A stretch of 21,158 nucleotides of DNA from a virus, in IMG/VR virus record IMGVR_UViG_3300050045_000022, positions 1 to 21,158 of that record; one strand, written 5' to 3'. Each line of letters starts with the position of its first letter. Within the stretch, counting starts at the first letter, position 1. The translations under genes and the position numbers were made by a program. Positions 12,287 to 18,817 of this stretch are shown here, piece by piece. The notes beneath the pieces are model-generated. The model made no database searches. It was not told the origin of the DNA and saw only the letters and a list, made by a program, of their open reading frames with translations.

Positions 12287-12495
12287 TGGCTTGCCGGACA
12301 CATCTCGAACAGAAGTGCGGCGAGACTCTCGTGCGGACACTTCTCGCCCAGCAGGATGAGCGCTTGAAGAAACTGGAAGCGGAGTACGATGCCGGCGTGA
12401 TCGGTTACCGCACACTGCTGTACCGCTTACGCTGGGCTCGCGCAGACTACAATCGACTCGAAAGTCTTGCACGGCGCTACAACTTCATGATATGA
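12286..12495 (+). CDS. Small helical protein (69 aa)
   Basis: ATG 12286 makes a TAATG junction with the preceding stop. The product MACRTHLEQKCGETLVRTLL continues through a helix (AQQDERLKKLEAEYDAGVIG) and a strongly basic, aromatic helix (YRLRWARADYNRLESLARRY). It looks like two long helices forming a hairpin coiled coil. No family recognised. Confidence 0.6.
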   Translation: MACRTHLEQKCGETLVRTLLAQQDERLKKLEAEYDAGVIGYRTLLYRLRWARADYNRLESLARRYNFMI

Positions 12496-12704
12496 TTCAA
12501 CACATGGAGCATTACATTCCGCCAGCAGTCTTCAACGAGCTGCAAGAATGGGCGGCTGACAAAGCCCCGCTTCGCGTTCCAGACCAACCAAAGTTCGGCA
12601 AGCAACCTCACACTTTAGAACTGAAGACAGTTAACGGCTCTCTCGTCGCAATGTGCGTGCTGGTAGAGTCTAAAGAACTGATCGACGTGCTGAGGCTCTC
12701 ATGA
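12492..12704 (+). CDS. Hypothetical protein (70 aa)
   Basis: Starts in an ATGA overlap (an alternative ATG at 12504 also fits) and ends in another. The product has a helix (IPPAVFNELQEWAADKAPLR), then strands (HTLELKTVNGSLVAMCVLVE) and a helix (SKELIDVLRLS). A compact alpha/beta fold is likely, but no motif is seen. Confidence 0.6.
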   Translation: MIQHMEHYIPPAVFNELQEWAADKAPLRVPDQPKFGKQPHTLELKTVNGSLVAMCVLVESKELIDVLRLS

Positions 12705-13009
12705 CACTGCGCATGCAGCGCCTTATCCGCACAGCGCTGAGCTTCCCTATCATCTGGCGCTGGGCTGTCAAGAAGGCTGAAGCTGAGCCGCACACACGCG
12801 CTGCGGATTGCCTACCGTGCTTAGGAAAGCAGCGCCGTGAGAAGTACAAGCATATCCCGTTCTTAGCCATCTCTGGCTCACTCATCTGCAAACGATGCAG
12901 CCTTCCGGTGTGGTATTGGAAGCAATCACCGAAGTGCAAACTGAAGAAACCACCTGTACAGGGGACACCGATCAAGCGCCCAGATTACATAATCGTTCCT
13001 GTTGACTGA
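12701..13009 (+). CDS. Zinc-finger-like basic protein (102 aa)
   Basis: ATGA-coupled to its neighbour. The protein is highly basic with CLPCLGKQRREKYKHIPF and SLICKRCSLPVWYWKQSPKC, that is CxxC and CxxC spaced about 30 residues apart, a classical zinc-ribbon arrangement. The C-terminus is basic and Pro-rich (KKPPVQGTPIKRPDYIIVPV). Probably binds nucleic acid or a protein partner; exact role unknown. Confidence 0.65.
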   Translation: MTLRMQRLIRTALSFPIIWRWAVKKAEAEPHTRAADCLPCLGKQRREKYKHIPFLAISGSLICKRCSLPVWYWKQSPKCKLKKPPVQGTPIKRPDYIIVPVD

Positions 13010-13018
13010 GGATCCTAA

Positions 13019-13360
13019 ATGACTGTGCTCATGCTGCCGAAGTGCCCGCAATGTGAAACAGCTATGGGCTGGGATGAGTCTCTGCCCCTTGAGAACGGAA
13101 AGATGGCGAAGTGTCCGAAGTGCGGGCATCTCACACCGTGCTGGGAAAAAGAGGCGCCCGCGCCCCGCAAGAGAAAGCCGCAGACTTTAGCAGAGCTGGA
13201 ACCCGTCCCGTTCGCGTGGAAGACGAAGAAGCATGGCGCCGTCACTGTGACTGCTATCAGCCCTTCGCAGAGCGGCGGACTGGTAGAGATTGACGACGGT
13301 GAACACGCGCCGTGTTGGGTGCGGGGTAAGAGCATATTCGGTTTTGATGTGTACTGCTGA
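13019..13360 (+). CDS. Zinc-ribbon protein (113 aa)
   Basis: The N-terminal ribbon has KCPQCETAM and KCPKCGHLTPC, spaced by about 24 residues, a good zinc-ribbon. A basic Pro-rich linker (KEAPAPRKRKPQTLAELEPV) leads to a small beta domain (GAVTVTAISPSQSGGLVEID; FGFDVYC). A DNA- or RNA-interacting role is plausible but not shown. It shares the last base with the ATG of the next gene. Confidence 0.7.
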   Translation: MTVLMLPKCPQCETAMGWDESLPLENGKMAKCPKCGHLTPCWEKEAPAPRKRKPQTLAELEPVPFAWKTKKHGAVTVTAISPSQSGGLVEIDDGEHAPCWVRGKSIFGFDVYC

Positions 13361-13812
13361 TGCCAAAGCGGAAAGACACTTGCGCAGAGCATCCAGACAG
13401 TCCGCGCATTCCGCGCGGCTACGGTGAGACCGGCCGAACACGGTGCGCTGCTTGCTTCAAGAATATGCACCAGCGTTCAGCACTGAAGCGAGCCACTGAC
13501 CCGCGGTACCGTTACAATCTCGCTAAGGTGCACGCAAAGATTGTCGGAAAAGAATTCACGCTCACGTTGCCAGAGTACTCGGCGCTGATTTCTCTTCCGT
13601 GTGTTTATCGAATCTCGGCTGCTGACGACCAGAAGATTGGACTGGACAGACGAGACAACACAAAGGGTTACACTTTAGAGAACTCATTACCGTGCTGCTC
13701 TTTACACAACACGATGCGGAATCGGTTCTTCACGTATGAGCAGACATTAGAAATCGTGCAGCGCTATCAGATACACTGCGGGAGCATGGGCTCTGGAGCT
13801 AGGAAGAAATAA
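13360..13812 (+). CDS. Endonuclease VII/HNH-like nuclease (150 aa)
   Basis: Begins MPKRKDTCAEHPDSP with a possible N-terminal Cys/His module (RTRCAACFKNMHQR). The catalytic half contains DDQKIGLDRRDNTKGYTLEN, SLPCCSLHNTMRNRFF and a helix TYEQTLEIVQRY. The LDR.Dn..GYt.eN..pcC..hN..r pattern matches free-standing phage HNH nucleases of the same broad family as the gene at 11677. The cysteines in PCCSLHN replace the spacing seen in classical HNH. Starts and ends with one-base TGATG/TAATG junctions. Confidence 0.75.
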   Translation: MPKRKDTCAEHPDSPRIPRGYGETGRTRCAACFKNMHQRSALKRATDPRYRYNLAKVHAKIVGKEFTLTLPEYSALISLPCVYRISAADDQKIGLDRRDNTKGYTLENSLPCCSLHNTMRNRFFTYEQTLEIVQRYQIHCGSMGSGARKK

Positions 13813-14120
13813 TGGGCGAGCTAATCACTTTTTACTATCCGCGGAACAGGATTGTCGCAACTCCGTTCAAAGCGGAAGAGCCAGCACCAGAACCGCCAAG
13901 CACACAGATGCCAGCAGAGGACTTGTTGAAAGAAGCTCTCGCGCTCGGTGCTGATGCAATCCGAGACATCCTCATCCTGATTCGGCACAAAGACGGCTCG
14001 CTCAACTTCACCACGAACCTCAAGGGGCTGTCTGACATGCTGCTCCTGATGGAAAAGATCAAGCTGTACGCACTCCAACACCCAGAAGAAGTGGGAGACG
14101 AAGGACCTCAAATATCATGA
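13812..14120 (+). CDS. Hypothetical protein (102 aa)
   Basis: A TAATG junction joins it to the nuclease gene. The N-terminus is loose (FYYPRNRIVATPFKAEEPAP EPPSTQ region), then helical with PAEDLLKEALALGADAIRDI and LKGLSDMLLLMEKIKLYALQ. Two Leu-rich helices suggest a helical bundle or protein-interaction module. It overlaps the MazG-like gene by four bases. Confidence 0.65.
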   Translation: MGELITFYYPRNRIVATPFKAEEPAPEPPSTQMPAEDLLKEALALGADAIRDILILIRHKDGSLNFTTNLKGLSDMLLLMEKIKLYALQHPEEVGDEGPQIS

Positions 14121-14482
14121 TGAAGCAAGCAAGTGCCCTAAACGCTTTTTCGGCTATTTGTCACAAAGCAAATATAGGCTGGTGGAAAAACCCGCGCACC
14201 GGCAAAGCACTCAAGCGCAATCACGGTGAATTGCTCGCACTCATCCACAGCGAGATTAGTGAAGCACTCGAGGGCGTGCGCAAAAACCTTATGGATGTCA
14301 AACTCCCCCATCGCAAGATGGTGGAAGTAGAGCTCGCAGACGCGCTAATACGCATCTTCGATTATGCTGGAGGCTTTGGCTACGATCTTGGCGGCGCGTT
14401 CGTTGAGAAAATGGCGTACAATGCCAAGCGGGCAGACCACAAGCCCGGGGACCGTCTCAAAAAGCACGGCAAGAAATTCTAA
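14117..14482 (+). CDS. MazG-like nucleotide pyrophosphohydrolase (121 aa)
   Basis: This all-helical enzyme family hydrolyses NTPs or dNTPs to the monophosphate and pyrophosphate, often to adjust the phage nucleotide pool or counter host starvation signalling. The metal-binding residues are in place: Glu46 and Glu49 (IHSEISEALEGVRK), then Glu72 and Asp75 (EVELADALIRIFDY). The substrate-side GWWKN and C-terminal YNAKRADHK also fit the phage subgroup. A few members of this superfamily (MazZ) make dGMP for 2-aminoadenine DNA, but the partner genes of that pathway are not seen here. Starts at the second of two candidate ATGs (14117, 14120) are both possible. Confidence 0.85.
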   Translation: MMKQASALNAFSAICHKANIGWWKNPRTGKALKRNHGELLALIHSEISEALEGVRKNLMDVKLPHRKMVEVELADALIRIFDYAGGFGYDLGGAFVEKMAYNAKRADHKPGDRLKKHGKKF

Positions 14483-14484
14483 AA

Positions 14485-14685
14485 ATGCCGCTGACTGCCC
14501 AGCAGCGTGAACTCCGCAAGCAGAAGCGCAATGAGGCTTTCTCTGTGTGGGTTGACACTATTCGCCTCCGCGGATCCATGCGCGGTTTGTTGCTTGAGCG
14601 CATCACGGTAGACGAATGGAAAGAATACGATTCGCCCACTTACGCTTGCCCTTCCTACAGCGAGCGTGCTATAGTGAAGCCATGA
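14485..14685 (+). CDS. Small basic protein (66 aa)
   Basis: Begins two bases after the MazG stop without a strong ribosome site. The product MPLTAQQRELRKQKRNEAFS has a basic helical start, then VWVDTIRLRGSMRGLLLERI and an acidic helix (TVDEWKEYDSPTYA). No motif recognised. A 25-base spacer with the next gene's AAGGAG follows. Confidence 0.55.
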   Translation: MPLTAQQRELRKQKRNEAFSVWVDTIRLRGSMRGLLLERITVDEWKEYDSPTYACPSYSERAIVKP

Positions 14686-14710
14686 ACAAGGGCAGATTAG
14701 AAGGAGCGCT

Positions 14711-15247
14711 ATGTCAGCTTCCGCAGCAGTAGTGAACCGCTTAGCCGCCGAGTTGCATCGCAACTATCGCGCTGCTGAGAAAGCGCTCAACGGTCCAGAC
14801 AAGACGGACAGGGATCCATCATTGAAGGACGGCGTGACTCTGCGCCACGACCACGGCTGGGAATCTTGTCACAAGCAAAAGTACTTCCGGCGCAGAGCGC
14901 AGACTCTCATCACGCGCGCAACGTGCTTGAATCCTCAGACGCTCGGAGAAGCTGAGCAAGCGCTCGACTCTATGGTGCTCATTCGGCGCCTGATTGTCAA
15001 CGATGCTCCACTGCCCAGACACATTGAAGCATTCATGCGGAACGTCGCAGAAGCGCCCGCCATCGCGCATCAAGAGCACATGATCGAAGAACTCTGCGCC
15101 GCGTTCCAAGTGCCGGAGTATCTTGTCACCGGAAACACAGGCGAAGCCCGCCGCAAAGCGCAGCGCGATGCAACCATCCGAAAGACTCTCTGGCCGGTGC
15201 GCACGAATGCAATCTCTGGTCCGCAAAACGGACGCGGGTTGCTGTGA
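14711..15247 (+). CDS. Hypothetical protein (178 aa)
   Basis: The start is well supported by GAAGGAGC before ATG. The product is basic and helical: SAAVVNRLAAELHRNYRAAE, a central loop with DRDPSLKDGVTLRHDHGWES, FRRRAQTLITRATCLN and LGEAEQALDSMVLIRRLIVN. The C-terminus is basic (GNTGEARRKAQRDATIRKTL). It precedes the exonuclease and overlaps it in a GTGA junction. No family recognised. Confidence 0.65.
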   Translation: MSASAAVVNRLAAELHRNYRAAEKALNGPDKTDRDPSLKDGVTLRHDHGWESCHKQKYFRRRAQTLITRATCLNPQTLGEAEQALDSMVLIRRLIVNDAPLPRHIEAFMRNVAEAPAIAHQEHMIEELCAAFQVPEYLVTGNTGEARRKAQRDATIRKTLWPVRTNAISGPQNGRGLL

Positions 15248-16023
15248 ACCCGCGCGCCTTCATCGTCGATGCTTCATACATGCAATACAGGGCGCATTAC
15301 GTGACAGAGCAGCGGCAGAGCTACACCAAAGAGGGAATTCCCAACGCGGCTGTGCTGCTGCTGCGCAAGATGCTGGACAAGCTGAAGCGCGATTACTCCC
15401 CTGATGTCATGGTCGCAGGCTGTGATTCTGCCTCACCCACTTTCCGCAAGAAGTTGTACGCCGATTACAAAGCTAACCGAGAAGCGCCACCTGCTGACTA
15501 TGCAGCGCAGCGCCCCGGGTTCTTAGAGTCATTCAATAAAGAGCAGATTCCCACATTCGCTGCTGAGGGCTTTGAAGCTGACGATGTTATCGGCACTCTG
15601 GCGAAGCAGTACTCAGAGCAAGGGCACGATGTCACGATCATCAGCGGCGACAAGGACATGAACCAGCTCGTAAGCATCAGCCATGATAACGGCTGCGTCT
15701 CAGTGCTGAACACGAACAAGAATCGTCTACTCGGTCCGTTTGAAGTGCTGGAAGTCTTCGGAGTCTGGCCGCACGAGATCCCAGACTATCTGGCGCTGGT
15801 CGGAGATACGAGCGACAACATTCCAGGCGCCAAGGGGATCGGACCGAAGGGCGCGGTCGAACTCATCAAGCAGTTCGGCTGTGTCGAAGAGATGATTCAA
15901 CGGGCGGGAGAAATTTCCTCTGGACATCTGCGCCACAACGTGGTAATCTACAAGGAGTGGATTCTGCTGAGCAAGAAGCTAACCGTTATTGACTGCGCCG
16001 CACCCATTCAGAGGACATCATGA
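15244..16023 (+). CDS. 5'-3' exonuclease (FEN/Pol I N-terminal family, 259 aa)
   Basis: This nuclease removes 5' ends or flaps, as in primer removal and DNA processing during replication. The metal-binding acidic residues of the family are visible: Asp9 (FIVDAS), Asp61 (AGCDSAS), the arch region FRKKLYADYKANR (67-79), Glu111-Asp114 (GFEADDVIG), and SGDKDMNQLV (134-143; Asp136 and Asp138). The helix-three-turn-helix DNA-binding segment is GDTSDNIPGAKGIGPKGA (187-204). Length fits the isolated phage nuclease, without the polymerase domain. GTG 15244 gives the usual overlap; the end overlaps a membrane gene (ATGA). Confidence 0.93.
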   Translation: MNPRAFIVDASYMQYRAHYVTEQRQSYTKEGIPNAAVLLLRKMLDKLKRDYSPDVMVAGCDSASPTFRKKLYADYKANREAPPADYAAQRPGFLESFNKEQIPTFAAEGFEADDVIGTLAKQYSEQGHDVTIISGDKDMNQLVSISHDNGCVSVLNTNKNRLLGPFEVLEVFGVWPHEIPDYLALVGDTSDNIPGAKGIGPKGAVELIKQFGCVEEMIQRAGEISSGHLRHNVVIYKEWILLSKKLTVIDCAAPIQRTS

Positions 16024-16211
16024 CACATGCCGGCTGGGCAATCTCTTCGCTGTTGTACCTTTTCTTCGGCGCCATCACTGCTGATGTTGCGAATGATGAA
16101 GCTAAAGCCGTCGGCAGTCCTGCTCCGTTCGGAAGCCTGTTCATCATCGCTGCAATATGGCCGGCGATGCTTGCTGCCCGCATCGTCTACCGTTTCGTTC
16201 GCAAGTTCTAA
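16020..16211 (+). CDS. Small two-helix membrane protein (63 aa)
   Basis: ATGA-coupled to the exonuclease. Two hydrophobic segments are visible: WAISSLLYLFFGAITADVA and FGSLFIIAAIWPAMLAARIV, with an acidic loop (NDEAKAVGSPAP) between them and a basic end (YRFVRKF). Topology and size fit phage holin-like proteins; no proof of function. Confidence 0.65.
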   Translation: MTHAGWAISSLLYLFFGAITADVANDEAKAVGSPAPFGSLFIIAAIWPAMLAARIVYRFVRKF

Positions 16212-16293
16212 AAGGGTCGCATCAATCAGATTGCGAGTATCAGCCAAAGTCAGCAGAGCATGAGCAGATAGACTGCACCTGCATTCTCTCAGC

Positions 16294-16686
16294 ATGAAGA
16301 CAGGCACTACATGCAAGACTACGAAGCGTTATCCGCGCTGCACAGCCGGACCGCTGCGGCACAAGTACATCCACAGGATTGTGGCGGCTGCGCTGCTCGG
16401 CAGAGAGTTGACGAAGGATGAAGAGGTTCACCACAAAGATGGTGACCGTCGCAACTTCAACTGGGACAATCTGCTGGTGCTCGGATCCAAAGACCACGGT
16501 TGGGTGAGCAGCAAGCAGAACTGGTACATGCGCGAGCATGACTTCCTGCTCAAGCAAGAGTGGGATGACTACATGGAAACCGAGTACAAACGGTTCGCTG
16601 CCGATATTGCTGTTGCAAAAGCAAACGGCGTGCCGTATAGTGTTGAAGACGGACAGATGAGAGAGCGCTTCGAAGGGTGGTCATAG
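16294..16686 (+). CDS. HNH homing-type endonuclease (130 aa)
   Basis: The core is a clear HNH_3-like motif: KYIHRIVAAALLGRELTKDE, EVHHKDGDRRNFNWDNLLVL, then GSKDHGW. His46 and His47 (HH), Asn54/Asn59 and His68 are the likely metal and catalytic positions. A C-terminal helical part follows (FLLKQEWDDYMETEYKRFAA). There is no Shine-Dalgarno at normal spacing, and the 82 bases before it hold no gene. The end is immediately followed, in the same frame, by radical-SAM sequence, suggesting insertion into or next to that gene. Confidence 0.85.
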   Translation: MKTGTTCKTTKRYPRCTAGPLRHKYIHRIVAAALLGRELTKDEEVHHKDGDRRNFNWDNLLVLGSKDHGWVSSKQNWYMREHDFLLKQEWDDYMETEYKRFAADIAVAKANGVPYSVEDGQMRERFEGWS

Positions 16687-16896
16687 TGGCTGAGGATCCA
16701 GGGCTCTGGTACATCAACGGCAGAATCCGCACGGGCGCAGTCCCGCTATGTCCGGCGCGTACCACGCTACTTCTCCTTGTACCTGTCTTCGCAAAGCGGA
16801 TGCAATCAAGCCTGCCGGATGTGTCACTTGACTGCAACGAAGCAGACGAAGCTCGTCGATGCGACTCCCCAAGTCTATGAAGTTCATCAAAGAAAA
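16687..16896 (+). pseudogene. Decayed or frameshifted radical-SAM gene fragment
   Basis: In the same frame as the HNH gene, directly after its TAG, the sequence encodes [20 protein letters not shown] and then [20 protein letters not shown]. Cx3Cx2C (GCNQACRMC) is the radical-SAM iron-sulfur motif, and the SSQ.GC context resembles RlmN/Cfr-like enzymes and related phage proteins. No normal start codon lies in frame after the TAG. A GTG at 16686 would read into this frame if one G of GAGG (16692-16695) were removed. The similarity ends near [11 protein letters not shown], before any 'GEP'-like motif, and the next gene starts at 16922. So the enzyme is truncated and probably not functional. Confidence 0.55.
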
Positions 16897-16921
16897 CAAA
16901 ATATCGAAGGAGTGGAAAACA

Positions 16922-17422
16922 ATGAAGATCACAGTCGATTTCGAGAACGGGATGCAGGTCACTCTGAAGCCGGAGAACGTGCAACTCGTGGACAACCACG
17001 GCAAGGACACAGTGCTGACTTTCAAGACGGACCACACGCTGGTGCCGATCATGTTCTTCAAGTCACTGCTTGCCACGCCCGTCGAGTTGGGTTTGCGCAA
17101 TGCAGCGCTTGCCGCTGCTGCCAAAGCTGCATCAGAGAAGAAGCCCGCGCCTGGCGCTCCTGCTGCTACGACGGAGACTGGCACCGACAAAGAACTGCTC
17201 AAGAAGGCTCTGGACGAATCCAAGCCCGGTGAGACAGTGACAGCCGGTCCTGCTGCTACCGCAGCGCCCGCCAAACAGGTCGTCACTTTGCAGCGCCCAC
17301 TCCAAGCACCGCGGCTCGCTGGTCCCGCGGTTGTGGGTCCTGCTGGCTCTGCCACATCGGATTTCACTCCGACTTTGCCGGTAGTTGACGGAGGCGTTGC
17401 ACCTTCTTCCAAACCCGAGTAA
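16922..17422 (+). CDS. Hypothetical protein with Ala/Pro-rich C-terminus (166 aa)
   Basis: ATG 16922 follows AAGGAG (about 16906-16911), so the longer upstream frame is not needed. The N-terminal domain is beta-rich ([38 protein letters not shown]) and ends with a helix around [20 protein letters not shown]. The C-terminal half is low-complexity Ala/Pro/Gly/Thr ([24 protein letters not shown]), probably a disordered linker. Function unknown. Confidence 0.7.
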   Translation: MKITVDFENGMQVTLKPENVQLVDNHGKDTVLTFKTDHTLVPIMFFKSLLATPVELGLRNAALAAAAKAASEKKPAPGAPAATTETGTDKELLKKALDESKPGETVTAGPAATAAPAKQVVTLQRPLQAPRLAGPAVVGPAGSATSDFTPTLPVVDGGVAPSSKPE

Positions 17423-17474
17423 GCTGTCAACATGGTTCCATGATGACAAACATATTGACGCGAGGTGAAAAGCA

Positions 17475-17690
17475 ATGCAGCATCCAATCTTGATGTACGG
17501 GCTGAGCGTCTACGGACTATTCGCAGCCGCTTTCATCTATCTGTGGTATCGCTTGTGCAGGAAGAATGCACAGGCGCCCAAAGTGCAGACTTGCACGCGG
17601 CAAGCGCCGCATGTCTGTACAGTAAACGGACCGTGCAACGGGTTCCCTGCTGCTGAGGGACTCAACGGCAGAATGCCGACTGTCCTCTAA
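17475..17690 (+). CDS. Membrane-anchored small protein with Cys motifs (71 aa)
   Basis: ATG follows GAGGTGAAAAGC. The membrane helix is YGLSVYGLFAAAFIYLWYRL, then a basic stretch and two Cys-containing segments (QTCTRQAPHVCTVNGPCNGF). The short Cys-rich tail after an N-terminal anchor suggests a disulfide-bonded periplasmic or cytoplasmic metal-binding part. No family recognised. Forty bases upstream contain the 12-bp palindrome CATGGTTCCATG with no promoter signature. Confidence 0.65.
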   Translation: MQHPILMYGLSVYGLFAAAFIYLWYRLCRKNAQAPKVQTCTRQAPHVCTVNGPCNGFPAAEGLNGRMPTVL

Positions 17691-17993
17691 ATGCCCGCCA
17701 TCTATATGTCGTTCGCGTTCGCGCCGGATGATACCACAGAGCAGCGCATGTCGAAGCTGTATCTGGGGATCATCTCGGTCGCTGAGCAGCTATACACCTA
17801 CAATGCCGCGATCGCGGAGATGCGGAAGACTGCTGCCACGCTGCAAAGCGGAATAGAGGCATTCGACAAAGACCTCGCGCGAATGAAAAAGCAGTACGAT
17901 GAATTGAAGGCGATGCTGAAAGCGGAGAAAGAAGCTGGACAATTACCAGACGAGCGCTTTATAGTAAAGCCACCAGCAGAGTGGAATGTATGA
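17691..17993 (+). CDS. Coiled-coil hypothetical protein (100 aa)
   Basis: Starts directly after the preceding stop (alternative ATG at 17706 gives MSFAFAP). Residues about 25-85 form a long helix with heptad-like spacing (AEQLYTYNAAIAEMRKTAAT; LQSGIEAFDKDLARMKKQYD; ELKAMLKAEKEA). It is probably a parallel or antiparallel coiled coil. The end (ERFIVKPPAEWNV) overlaps the next gene by four bases. Confidence 0.65.
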   Translation: MPAIYMSFAFAPDDTTEQRMSKLYLGIISVAEQLYTYNAAIAEMRKTAATLQSGIEAFDKDLARMKKQYDELKAMLKAEKEAGQLPDERFIVKPPAEWNV

Positions 17994-18199
17994 CACCTTG
18001 TGGAATCACTTTCATCGGCATTATAGCGGCGCCATTCGCTGCGCTGTTCATCTGGTTGATCGCGCCCATCTTTGGCAAAGCGAAGCCCTGTCCTGTTTGC
18101 GGATCCGAAAAAGTAGTTACTGGATACGATCTCGGTATGTCCCCTTGGGATGGAGTCTGCAATCCGATATGTGAGTGCCCCAACAGGTGCAAACTGTGA
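17990..18199 (+). CDS. Membrane-anchored zinc-finger-like protein (69 aa)
   Basis: The ATGA junction decides the start at 17990. One N-terminal membrane segment (ITFIGIIAAPFAALFIWLIA) is followed by CPVCGSEKVV and VCNPICECPNRCKL. Several Cys pairs could bind zinc. Overlaps the next gene by four bases (GTGA). Confidence 0.65.
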   Translation: MTPCGITFIGIIAAPFAALFIWLIAPIFGKAKPCPVCGSEKVVTGYDLGMSPWDGVCNPICECPNRCKL

Positions 18200-18531
18200 G
18201 CATGGACGGCTTGCGGGATTCTACAATCACCTTCTATGTTGAGTGGCTGGAAGAGGCACAGCCAGACCTGACTGATGCGCAGCGCTATGAGATGGCAGTT
18301 GGCTTCACAGATGCGCAGTGCACCCCGCCAGCCGCCGCTGCTGATGACATCACAGATGAGGATGTCGTTGACTTGCTTGATGCTACCGAGCGCGCGAATA
18401 TGCGCAAGCGTGAGCGCCTGACAGGACGAGAGCTGGACAAGATTCTCAACATGCAACCTCCGCAACCTCCGCAGCCCTCCCCGAAAACGGATGCGCGACC
18501 GCGCAGACTCTCTGACTACGGCAAGAGCTAA
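18196..18531 (+). CDS. Hypothetical acidic protein (111 aa)
   Basis: Start at GTG 18196 (GTGA) or ATG 18202. A helical N-terminus (YVEWLEEAQPDLTDAQRYEM) is followed by an acidic region (DDITDEDVVDLLDATE), a basic helix (RANMRKRERLTGRELDKIL) and a Pro-rich end (PPQPPQPSPKT). The frame continues to look coding after its TAA, which is discussed under the next entry. Function unknown. Confidence 0.65.
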   Translation: MSMDGLRDSTITFYVEWLEEAQPDLTDAQRYEMAVGFTDAQCTPPAAAADDITDEDVVDLLDATERANMRKRERLTGRELDKILNMQPPQPPQPSPKTDARPRRLSDYGKS

Positions 18532-18642
18532 TGAAATTATTCGGACAACTCGTTCGCTGCGCGTGTGCTGTTTGCGAAAAACGTGCAAGACCTACACGCG
18601 CTCGAAACCGAACAAGTCAGCGCCAACAAGAAGGTGACATGA
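18531..18642 (+). pseudogene. Probable small gene broken by a one-base insertion in an A-run
   Basis: ATG at 18531 makes a TAATG junction. As read, it gives MKLFGQLVRCACAVCEKRAR and would continue through the next gene. But the neighbouring frame from 18535 reads NYSDNSFAARVLFAKNVQDL then HALETEQVSANKKVT and stops at 18640-18642 in an ATGA junction with ATG 18639. Removing one A from ATGAAATT at 18531-18538 would join ATG to this frame and give a natural 36-residue protein whose end is coupled to the next gene. That pattern suggests an indel in the sequence or a real inactivating mutation. Confidence 0.5.
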
Positions 18643-18785
18643 AATCCGTATTCGATTCTCGACACATGCTGCCTGTCAATCCTTGGAAAGAAGCGATCGT
18701 CCAAGCCTGCATCGTGGCGGCAGTGCTCAGTCTGTTGCTTCCGAGTTGTCACACAAGATCACTTCAAGCAGCTTCGCGGCTGTGA
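18639..18785 (+). CDS. Small membrane protein (48 aa)
   Basis: ATG 18639 has AAGAAGGTG before it and fits the small-gene coupling pattern; the longer version from 18531 is in the same frame and remains an alternative. The product MKSVFDSRHMLPVNPWKEAI continues with a membrane segment (VQACIVAAVLSLLLPS). The tail CHTRSLQAASRL is short. Topology is one helix near the C-terminus. Confidence 0.5.
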   Translation: MKSVFDSRHMLPVNPWKEAIVQACIVAAVLSLLLPSCHTRSLQAASRL

Positions 18786-18817
18786 TGGGTTGGAGATTCT
18801 AACAAGGAGAATTGAAC

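Noticed and set aside
14117-14482. 2-aminoadenine (Z-genome) pathway, based on the MazZ-like enzyme
   Set aside because: The general phage MazG group has the same motifs, and no PurZ, DatZ or Z-type polymerase gene is present here.
16714-17487. Minus-strand open frame of about 257 codons
   Set aside because: It is the complement of the Ala/Pro/Thr-rich gene at 16922 and the radical-SAM remnant. GC-rich third positions leave the antisense frame open; it has no ribosome site and opposes every other gene.
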